Positions 1 to 5,995 of a stretch of 13,701 bases of DNA are shown piece by piece. The DNA is from a bacterium (GTDB lineage: Bacteria > Electryoneota > RPQS01). The stretch is from the NCBI GenBank assembly GCA_028711875.1, contig JAQTRJ010000019.1, positions 1 through 13,701 of the forward strand, in the 5' to 3' direction. The notes under the pieces were generated by a model. That model saw only the letters and a list, made by a program, of their open reading frames with translations, made no database searches and was not told the DNA's origin. Numbering within the stretch: the first letter of the stretch is position 1; the number at the start of each line of letters is the position of its first letter. Both the position numbers and the translations under genes were made by a program.

Positions 1-222
1 TGCTGTCTCCCATTCGCTGGGAACGGAAGACCGACCGATGACCGGCGGAATCCGGCTCAGACAAAAATACTCAACCAGATTGGCTTCTCTGAGGAGCATC
101 TGGTGAGCTTCACTCTGATCGCCACTGCCGAAAGACGGACAGGTAACCAGCGTGGCCGACAGATAGGCGCCGCCCCACACCACCACGAAGGCCGCCGCAA
201 AGAGAATTCCATAACGTCTCAT
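1..222 (-). CDS. Unidentified exported or membrane-anchored protein, N-terminal fragment
   Basis: An open frame runs on the minus strand from an ATG at 222-220 to the window edge without a stop, giving the first 74 residues of a longer protein. It begins MRRYGILFAAAFVVVWGGAY: two arginines followed by about 18 hydrophobic residues, the shape of a signal peptide or N-terminal anchor. A cysteine follows at residue 28 (LVTC), but the -1 Thr is a poor lipobox, so lipoprotein status is doubtful. The visible mature part (SEAHQMLLREANLVEYFCLS, then IPPVIGRSS) matches no family I recognise. The Shine-Dalgarno is weak (GCGAG just upstream). The gene is divergent from the carbonic anhydrase-like gene, with a 198-bp gap. 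That it is coding rests on the open frame, the signal-like N-terminus and the promoter candidate upstream; the product is unknown. Confidence 0.6.
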   Translation of the reverse strand, partial: MRRYGILFAAAFVVVWGGAYLSATLVTCPSFGSGDQSEAHQMLLREANLVEYFCLSRIPPVIGRSSVPSEWETA

Positions 223-251
223 AGCGTCTCGCTCTGCTTACGTTTCTGACA

Positions 252-279
252 AAGATAGACTTCGAAACGAGAAATGCAA
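252..279 (-). promoter_or_regulatory. Candidate sigma70-like promoter of the leftmost minus-strand gene
   Basis: On the minus strand TTGCAT (279-274) is followed after 16 bp by TATCTT (257-252), about 30 bp upstream of the ATG at 222. The match to the -35/-10 consensus is moderate (4/6 and 4/6). The position is right for a short 5' leader. It is weaker than the two TTGACA promoters elsewhere in the window. Confidence 0.3.
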
Positions 280-296
280 GCTGGCCGCCTCCTGAT

Positions 297-314
297 CTCC
301 GAGAATTCTCTGAG
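297..314. repeat. 18-bp imperfect palindrome in a divergent intergenic region
   Basis: CTCC-GAGAATTCTC-TGAG: the inner 10 bp are a perfect palindrome and 8 of 9 base pairs match over 18 bp. It lies between the divergent genes starting at 222 (minus) and 421 (plus), 18 bp beyond the candidate minus-strand -35 box, as an operator for a dimeric regulator might. No T-run follows, so it is not a terminator. A chance palindrome is possible. Confidence 0.3.
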
Positions 315-420
315 CAAACAAGTTCCAAACCCGCATAGGCATGGAGGTTGCCCTCTTTTCTTGCCGTTGCCCGAACGATCATCGGACTCACAGCAACTTT
401 CACGGGGCTTTCAACGTAAA

Positions 421-966
421 ATGGACATGGATAAAGGCATCATTCTTCCATTCAAAGGTCAATTTCCCAGAATTCATTCCTCGGCGTGGATCGCACCGGG
501 AGCGGTGGTCATCGGCGACACCGAAATCGGCGAGGAATCCTCGGTCTGGTTCGGATGCGTTATCCGCGGCGACGTCAATCAAATCCGGATCGGCCGCCGC
601 GTCAACATTCAGGACGCCACGGTTTGCCACGTGAATCACTGCGACGCTGCGCTGATGATCGAAGATGAGGTCTCCGTCGGTCACGGCGTCATGCTCCACG
701 GTTGCCGTCTCGAGCGCGCCTGTCTGATCGGAATCGGTGCGCGCGTTCTCGACCACGCGGTGATCGGCGCGGGCAGTTTGGTCGCGGCGGGTTCGGTGGT
801 GCGCGAAGGCGCTGTCATCCCGCCCGGCGAGCTCTGGGCGGGAATCCCGGCCGTCAAGAAGCGCGATCTGCCTCCCGAGGCCATCGCGGACATCCTCGCC
901 ACGGCCGAGCATTACGTGCACTATCGTCTTCACTACATGAATCCCCGGTCCGTACCGGCGGTCTAA
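421..966 (+). CDS. Gamma-class carbonic anhydrase-like protein (YrdA/PaaY/CamH type)
   Basis: A 181-residue left-handed beta-helix protein of the hexapeptide-repeat superfamily. Family members are trimers binding Zn or Fe between subunits, some hydrating CO2 to bicarbonate. The three metal ligands are visible: His70 (in NIQDATVCHVN), His88 and His93 (in VGHGVMLHGC). Arg49 (VIRGD) and Gln64 (NIQD), the equivalents of Cam Arg59 and Gln75, are also present. Hexapeptide turns (AVIGAGSLVAAGSVV) run to about residue 140, followed by GELWAGIPAVKKR and a C-terminal helix. The acidic loop carrying the proton-shuttle Glu of Cam is absent, as in CamH/YrdA forms. The ATG at 421 is chosen because the family begins just before the I-H-x-S-A-W-I-A-P segment; an in-frame ATG at 274 would add 49 residues unlike the family, and 427 is an equally possible start. 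No good Shine-Dalgarno is seen. Catalytic activity is unproven; the fold assignment is firm. Confidence 0.9.
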   Translation: MDMDKGIILPFKGQFPRIHSSAWIAPGAVVIGDTEIGEESSVWFGCVIRGDVNQIRIGRRVNIQDATVCHVNHCDAALMIEDEVSVGHGVMLHGCRLERACLIGIGARVLDHAVIGAGSLVAAGSVVREGAVIPPGELWAGIPAVKKRDLPPEAIADILATAEHYVHYRLHYMNPRSVPAV

Positions 967-1015
967 CCCCGAACCATCCGTGGACGCCGAACAACCCAAG
1001 AAAGGTCCCGACACC

Positions 1016-1252
1016 ATGACGTTTCCATCCTCCGGGCAGCCGTCCAGCACCGGCACGGTGAAATGGTTTTCCGAGAAAAAGGGTTTCGGATTCATCGAGG
1101 CGGAAAACGGGCAGGAGGTTTTCGTTCACTATTCCTCCATTACCGGAAAGGGCTATCGGGTCTTGCAGCCGGGGGATCGCGTCAGCTTTGAAACCGTCCC
1201 CGGTCCCAAAGGCCAGCAAGCGTTTCATGTGGTCGTCCTGAAACCTCAGTAG
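1016..1252 (+). CDS. csp: Cold-shock domain protein (CspA family)
   Basis: A 78-residue protein with one cold-shock domain, a five-stranded OB fold binding single-stranded RNA or DNA and acting as an RNA chaperone in the cytoplasm. The core begins TGTVKWFSEKKGFGFI and carries RNP1 (KGFGFI) and RNP2 (VFVHYSSI), then LQPGDRVSFE and the final strand AFHVVVL. Typical bacterial CSPs are 66-70 residues; this one has about 11 extra residues (MTFPSSGQPSS) before the domain. The ATG at 1016 is preferred because AAAGG lies about 10 bp upstream. A GTG at 980 would add 12 residues. The gene follows the carbonic anhydrase-like gene by 49 bp on the same strand, with no terminator between, so co-transcription is likely. 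No long structured 5' leader of the kind known from E. coli cspA is present. Confidence 0.95.
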   Translation: MTFPSSGQPSSTGTVKWFSEKKGFGFIEAENGQEVFVHYSSITGKGYRVLQPGDRVSFETVPGPKGQQAFHVVVLKPQ

Positions 1253-1263
1253 CAGCCATCTCA

Positions 1264-1299
1264 CCTGACTTGCCGAGCCGGATTCAGCGCAGAATACCC
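1264..1299 (+). repeat. Possible dispersed intergenic repeat, copy 1
   Basis: This segment, just after the CSP stop codon, resembles 7982-8020, just after the M1 peptidase stop codon. Both start CCTGA, both contain CGAGCCGG, then a near-identical TT(C)AGCGC(A/T)GAA, and both end CCC. One or two mismatches and small gaps separate the cores. It may be a decayed repeat family or a coincidence; two copies in one window cannot decide. Confidence 0.2.
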
Positions 1300-1386
1300 A
1301 TTCGATGAAGAATGATTGATCCGCGCGTAATTCGGCCGGAGTCTCAGAAACCGTGATGTGCAATTGCCCTAAGAAAACCTTTCCGC

Positions 1387-1424
1387 AAGGGTCGTCCGCG
1401 AAAGCAGATGACCCTTTTTATTTT
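1387..1424 (+). terminator. Rho-independent terminator (CSP operon or leader of the C25 gene)
   Basis: AAGGGTCGTC (1387-1396) pairs with GATGACCCTT (1407-1416): 10 bp with one G-U. Inside, after a C-A mismatch, GC/GC closes a GAAA tetraloop (1400-1403). The stem runs straight into TTTTTATTTT. It lies 134 bp after the CSP stop and 85 bp before the C25 peptidase start, so it can end the upstream operon. A TATATT at 1426-1431 could be a -10 box for the next gene but has no convincing -35. A small competing hairpin, CCTT-TCCGC-AAGG (1378-1390), would take up part of the 5' arm. Confidence 0.85.
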
Positions 1425-1508
1425 GTATATTTCAAGGGCAGACATTTTGCACGATAGCGATTGCTGGATAAGGATTTCGGACACTCCGTAGATAAAACGA
1501 AACGTCCC

Positions 1509-4500
1509 ATGCACCGTACTCGCTCGATTCTCGCTCTTCTGCTCGTCTTAACAACGGTTCCGCTCGGTTTCGGAGCCGTTGTGACGGCCGATCCCGGCGG
1601 CCCGGACTCGGCGCGGGTCACGCTGATTTCGCAGAATTCCCGTGAAATCATTCTGGAATTCCGTCTGGGGAGCATGCGCGTGGATACGGTGGAGGACAAC
1701 GGCGTATTCTGGACGGCGGTTTCCGCTCCCGGCATGGAGTGGATCTCCGAATGCGGGCAGCCTGAGCTGCCCGAGCTTTCGGTCTGGCTGCGTGTGGGCG
1801 AGGATGCCGCGCAAGTCACCGTACTGGAGGCTGACTCCGCGTCGTTTGTATGGGGAACTATTCGCCCCGCGCCCGAAATCATGCTGCGCACGGACAGCGG
1901 GCTGCTGCGCCGCGTTCCCGATCCGGCGCGCTACACAGGACGCGACATGTTCCCGGCGACTCCCTGCCGGATTTCTCTGCAGGGAGGACTCGGCGCCGCC
2001 CGCGTCGCTCTGGTCACCTTCACGCCGGTTCAATATCGTCCGCGGAGCGGAGATTATCTCGTCCAGACCCGGCTCCGGGTGCGCGTTTCCCCCGGTCGCG
2101 GCGGAGCGCTCGATCAATCGTCCGATCTGCCGCGTTCGACGAAAGACCTGCTCGCGCGCCTCGCCATGAATCCTCCGCCCGATGAAGAAACGATTCGCGC
2201 GTCGTCGCCGCGTCTGCTTCTGATCACCGAGCCCGGTTTTCTTCCCGCGCTCGAGCCGTGGATTATCTGGAAGCGGCGTTCCGGCTTGCCCGTTCAGACG
2301 GTGATCTACTCCGCCGTGGCGTCTGACGCGAATTCCCTGCGCGATTACATTCGTCATCTGTCCGACAGTCTGCCTGCGCTCCCCGAGTTCGCGCTGATCG
2401 TGGGCGACGTGGACGTGATCCCGCCATTTTTCGGAGTCTCCGGGAGTCTGACCGACCATCCCTACAGCCTGCTCGACGATGAAGACTACCTGCCCGATAT
2501 GTCGCTGGGCCGAGTCCCCTGTGCCGATCAGGATGCTCTCTCCGATTGGGTCCAGCGCGTTCTCAACTACGAACGCGATGCCGTGACGATCAACCCGCTG
2601 GGAACGGTGGCCGCCAGTTCTCAGGCGCTGGATCCGCAGCACGGCGCGTACGTGACGACGCTCTTCCAATCGAATGGGATGACCGTAGATCGCCTGCAGC
2701 AACCCGCCAGCTCGTCGCTGCCGAATCTCATGAACTCGCTGAACGCCGGTGGTCAGTGGGTGTTTTATATCGGTCACGGCAACGCGCAGGCGTGGACGTC
2801 TCTCCAGCCCCATTTCACGAATTCCGCCGTGGGGGAGTTGACGTCCGATCGGACTCCTATCGTCGTTTCGGTGGCCTGTGCGACGGCCGATCTGGATTTT
2901 CCCGGATTGTCCATCGCCGAATATTGGCTGGCGCGGGAAGCGTCGCACGGCCCGCTTGCCTATTTCGGAGCTACGGAGAGCACGGCCTTCTTCCGCTCGG
3001 ATACCATCGGCATCGGCGCGCTTCGTGCGATCTTCGCGCGCGGCTGCGAGCGCATGGGCACGGCCTGCGACCTCGGCCGCCTCGAATGTGCGCAGGCTTT
3101 TCCGCAATCCCCCGGCGGCGTGACCGAGGAGACAATTCAGCAGTTTGTTCTGCTCGGGGATCCGTCTATGCGCGTGTTCACCGCGCCGCCGCCGCCGCTC
3201 GTCGTGTTGCATCCCTCGACGATTCATGCCGCTGACTCGAATCTCACGGTCTACGTTTCGCGCGGGGGCCATCCTCTGGCTGGAGCGTGGGTCTGCCTGT
3301 CCAGTGATTCGCTCCCGTGGTATCGCGTGCTGACCACCGACCTCAACGGCTCCGCCGTCTGCTCGGCCCTGCCAGCCGAGTCTGGAGTTCTGCGGATCGT
3401 GGCCACCGCGTTCAATACCGTGCCCTATCAGGGAGAGATTGTCCTGTCCGGCGGCGATCAGCCGCTTCTGCACATCGCCGAGTTCCGCGTTCTCGACGAA
3501 CAAGGAGACGGCGATGGAAACGCGGATCGTTCCGAATCCTGCGCGCTCAAGATTCGGCTTGTTAATCGCGGATCTGCCGCATCGCCCCCCGGCTCGCTGG
3601 CGATTCTGCCGGATTCCTGTCTCGAATTCCCGGTCCCCGATCTGGGGATTCCTGCGCTGGCCGGCGAGGCGTCCGCATGGCTCGATCCGCCGCTTTCCTT
3701 TGCCGTGTGCGATGACGCATCTGACGCCCAGATCGCCCTGCTGCGCGTCGTTCTCAGCCTGCCCGGAGACACGAACACCAGCGCGCTGCCGCTTCTTCTG
3801 CACGCACCCAATCTCGAGTATCGCGGCGGCCGCGTCGAGCCGGATACCACGCAGGACAACTCGCTCCATCTTTCGCTGCGCCTCGTTTTCGTCAACATCG
3901 GGAGCGAACCCGTCATCGCGCCCGCGTGTTCGCTGATGGGATTACCCGATGAGGTTTCGTATCTCGGGATGGAATCCGTTTCGCCGCTGGTGGCCCCCGG
4001 CGATTCGCTGCTCCTCACGGCTTACCTGTCCGCTCCCCGCTCGCTTCCGCGCGGATTTCCACTCTCGTGCGGGTATCGAATCTCCGGAGCGAATCTGCCT
4101 GACCAATATCATAGCGACGTGCTGCGCGTCGGTCAGGTACCCGTGTTCCTCTGCGTTTTGGATCGCCAGCCCCAGCAAGTGGACGCGGTGGAATCGGCGT
4201 TGAATTCGCTCGGCATCGAATACGAGCGCGACGCGGCTCTGCCCGCCGATCTCTTCCGCTACGCTTCGATCTGGATTTTCGCAGGTGTTTATCCCAATGC
4301 CGAGCCACTCGGCACGCCGGATGCCGTCCGTCTGGCAAGCTATCTCGATCAAGGCGGTCGCTGCTATCTGGAAGGCGGCGATATCTGGGCCTATCAATCG
4401 CCCGCGCCGCTCGCCGGATATTTCCATATCACCGCCTTGAGCGATGGGTCGGCCAACGCGGGACCGGTCGGCGGAAATCCCGAGGCGTTTTCCTCGGGCA

Positions 4501-5858
4501 TGGTTTTCGAATACGCGGGCGAAAACAGCTTCATGGATCAGCTCGCGGCGGGCGACGGGGCGGAGCTGCTGCTGCGCAATCAGCGTCCCGGTGCGAACTA
4601 TGCCGTCTGCGTCGCCTACGACGGCGGGGCGTATCGCACCGTCGGCAGCTCCATCGAGCTTGGCTCGCTGACCGATGATCAATTTCCTTCGACTCGCGTG
4701 AATCTCTTCCGCGAAATCGCGGAATTTTTCGGCATGGCCAGCCGCGCCGACGTCTTCCCGCCGCAAATCGTTCACGAATCTGTCGCGCAGTTCACGCGCG
4801 CGTTCGCGCCCATTCCGATCATCGCGGATATTCAGGATGCTTCCGGTGTGGCCCGTGCGGAAATCGAATATCGCGTGGATGACGGAGCCGCCTCGCAGAT
4901 CTCCATGGACGTGCGCGACGGCCTCTTCGTCGCCGCACTGCCGGGCGCGCCGTTCGGTTCCCGCGTGTTCTATCGCGTGCTGGCCGCCGACGCGGCTCCG
5001 CTGCCCAACACCGCCGAGACGCCGGAATACTCGTTCCCGATTGTTGCAAATCCGACCATCGCGCTGCACACGTCTTTCGCTTCACCCGCGCGAATTCAGA
5101 TTCAACCGCGCATCGCTCTGGGCGCGAGCGGCTCATGGTCGCTGACCGACTATCCCGAGGACGTTCCCGTGCTCGAACTTCACGGTTGCCGCGGTGAGAT
5201 GATTTCCTACACGACCGAGTCGTTTGATTGCTCCGGTCTGCACGCGGTGCAGCTGTCCTTCTGGAATTATCTTCGCGAGATCGCGCCGGCTCGGGAAGTC
5301 GTCGCGCGTGTGCTCGGCAGCGATGACGGCGGCGTCTCGTTCCCCCATGTCGTGTGGCAGTCCACGCCTTCGGGCGGCGGAATTCTGTCCGAAGGCCGCA
5401 TCGTGGTGGGCGATCTCGCTTGGATGGACGGTCAGTCCGGCCTTGTCTTGAAATTCGAGTATGACGGCGACTGGTACTGGCAGCTGCGCGATCTCGTCGT
5501 CGCCGGAACCACGCCTCCCGTCTATGCCCCCGTGCGCGACCTGACCATTCACCCTACGCCGCAGGGAATGCTGCTCACGTGGGGAGTGGTGGAGAACGCG
5601 GTGAGCTATGAAGTGCACGGCACGATGGCGTCGAGTTACAACGCTCCCTGGGAGGTCATCGCCGGCACGACGAAGACCATGTTCACCGATCAGGATGAAT
5701 CCTTCACGATGCGATTCTATAAAGTCCGCGCGATTGTTGAGGAAAGCGTTCCCCCGCCGGGATGGATCTCCGAACTCGCGAGCGATGCCGCCGCCGCGGA
5801 AATTCGCCTGCCCGATCTCCGCTGGAACCGCAAACTCGAGCGCAGCGCCGCTCAATAA
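1509..5858 (+). CDS. Secreted multidomain C25 (gingipain-family) cysteine peptidase
   Basis: A 1449-residue exported endopeptidase. Residues 1-27 form a signal peptide (MHRTRS, then ILALLLVLTTVPLG, cleavage near residues 23-27). About 28-230 resembles a C25 propeptide. The C25 catalytic domain spans about 235-558: LLLITEP, LIVGDVDVIPP, the catalytic His423 in YIGHGNAQAW, the catalytic Cys457 in VVSVACATADLD (spacing 34, as in gingipains) and the closing LLGDPSMRVF. After it come an Ig-like domain (about 560-655), an N-rich/acidic segment with DGDGNADRSE near 680 starting a beta-sandwich, a Rossmann-like domain resembling ThuA/GATase1 (about 877-1075, VPVFLCVLD to LEGGDIW), a further Ig-like domain, a jelly-roll-like segment and a C-terminal Fn3-like domain (about 1340-1420). 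No type IX C-terminal sorting domain is visible. The ATG at 1509 is chosen because the signal peptide starts there; a TTG at 1461 would add 16 polar residues. No Shine-Dalgarno is seen. The gene is monocistronic between two terminators. Cleavage specificity cannot be read from the sequence. The C25 assignment is firm; the accessory domain calls are approximate. Confidence 0.9.
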   Translation: MHRTRSILALLLVLTTVPLGFGAVVTADPGGPDSARVTLISQNSREIILEFRLGSMRVDTVEDNGVFWTAVSAPGMEWISECGQPELPELSVWLRVGEDAAQVTVLEADSASFVWGTIRPAPEIMLRTDSGLLRRVPDPARYTGRDMFPATPCRISLQGGLGAARVALVTFTPVQYRPRSGDYLVQTRLRVRVSPGRGGALDQSSDLPRSTKDLLARLAMNPPPDEETIRASSPRLLLITEPGFLPALEPWIIWKRRSGLPVQTVIYSAVASDANSLRDYIRHLSDSLPALPEFALIVGDVDVIPPFFGVSGSLTDHPYSLLDDEDYLPDMSLGRVPCADQDALSDWVQRVLNYERDAVTINPLGTVAASSQALDPQHGAYVTTLFQSNGMTVDRLQQPASSSLPNLMNSLNAGGQWVFYIGHGNAQAWTSLQPHFTNSAVGELTSDRTPIVVSVACATADLDFPGLSIAEYWLAREASHGPLAYFGATESTAFFRSDTIGIGALRAIFARGCERMGTACDLGRLECAQAFPQSPGGVTEETIQQFVLLGDPSMRVFTAPPPPLVVLHPSTIHAADSNLTVYVSRGGHPLAGAWVCLSSDSLPWYRVLTTDLNGSAVCSALPAESGVLRIVATAFNTVPYQGEIVLSGGDQPLLHIAEFRVLDEQGDGDGNADRSESCALKIRLVNRGSAASPPGSLAILPDSCLEFPVPDLGIPALAGEASAWLDPPLSFAVCDDASDAQIALLRVVLSLPGDTNTSALPLLLHAPNLEYRGGRVEPDTTQDNSLHLSLRLVFVNIGSEPVIAPACSLMGLPDEVSYLGMESVSPLVAPGDSLLLTAYLSAPRSLPRGFPLSCGYRISGANLPDQYHSDVLRVGQVPVFLCVLDRQPQQVDAVESALNSLGIEYERDAALPADLFRYASIWIFAGVYPNAEPLGTPDAVRLASYLDQGGRCYLEGGDIWAYQSPAPLAGYFHITALSDGSANAGPVGGNPEAFSSGMVFEYAGENSFMDQLAAGDGAELLLRNQRPGANYAVCVAYDGGAYRTVGSSIELGSLTDDQFPSTRVNLFREIAEFFGMASRADVFPPQIVHESVAQFTRAFAPIPIIADIQDASGVARAEIEYRVDDGAASQISMDVRDGLFVAALPGAPFGSRVFYRVLAADAAPLPNTAETPEYSFPIVANPTIALHTSFASPARIQIQPRIALGASGSWSLTDYPEDVPVLELHGCRGEMISYTTESFDCSGLHAVQLSFWNYLREIAPAREVVARVLGSDDGGVSFPHVVWQSTPSGGGILSEGRIVVGDLAWMDGQSGLVLKFEYDGDWYWQLRDLVVAGTTPPVYAPVRDLTIHPTPQGMLLTWGVVENAVSYEVHGTMASSYNAPWEVIAGTTKTMFTDQDESFTMRFYKVRAIVEESVPPPGWISELASDAAAAEIRLPDLRWNRKLERSAAQ

Positions 5859-5880
5859 TCTTCTGCTCATTGTGAATTCA

Positions 5881-5914
5881 GCAGGGGCTGCCCGAACGGT
5901 AGCCCCTGCTTTTT
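5881..5914 (+). terminator. Rho-independent terminator after the C25 peptidase gene
   Basis: GCAGGGGCT (5881-5889) pairs perfectly with AGCCCCTGC (5901-5909). The stem continues inward through a G-U and two C-G pairs to a five-base loop CGAAC (5893-5897), then TTTTT follows (5910-5914). It starts 22 bp after the stop codon and separates the C25 gene from the M1 gene, which has its own promoter just downstream. Confidence 0.93.
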
Positions 5915-5928
5915 GCGGAAGATGGCTC

Positions 5929-5957
5929 TTGACAGTTCTGGCAAATCTTCGTATTTT
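5929..5957 (+). promoter_or_regulatory. Sigma70-type promoter of the M1 peptidase gene
   Basis: TTGACA (5929-5934), a 17-bp spacer and TATTTT (5952-5957): a perfect -35 and 4/6 -10 box. It lies directly behind the terminator at 5881-5914. Transcription would start near 5964, giving a leader of about 30 bp that holds the Shine-Dalgarno. Confidence 0.75.
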
Positions 5958-5978
5958 AAAACCTTAGGCGAACTCTTC

Positions 5979-5984
5979 GGGAGG
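5979..5984 (+). promoter_or_regulatory. Ribosome binding site of the M1 peptidase gene
   Basis: GGGAGG ends 11 bp before the ATG at 5996, a strong match to the 16S anti-Shine-Dalgarno, with slightly long spacing. It fixes the start at 5996 and contrasts with the C25 gene, which has no such site. Confidence 0.75.
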
Positions 5985-5995
5985 ATCGTAACTCT

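Noticed and set aside
110..403. A 97-residue minus-strand frame at the left end
   Set aside because: It competes with the frame from 222 to 1, which has a proper hydrophobic signal-like N-terminus and stays open to the window edge. The 97-residue frame would run through the promoter and dyad region.
274..420. In-frame 49-residue N-terminal extension of the carbonic anhydrase-like protein
   Set aside because: The extension is unlike the family, contains no signal peptide, and the family normally begins where the ATG at 421 lies. The DNA overlaps the divergent regulatory region.
400..1095. A 231-residue minus-strand frame covering the carbonic anhydrase-like gene
   Set aside because: The plus strand holds the metal-ligand histidines and hexapeptide pattern; the minus frame is compositionally odd and has no start signal.
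1548..3869. A 773-residue open frame on the minus strand opposite the C25 gene
   Set aside because: It is an antisense shadow of GC-biased codons. Its translation is arginine- and glycine-rich low-order sequence with no signal, domain or Shine-Dalgarno, while the plus frame carries clear C25 motifs.
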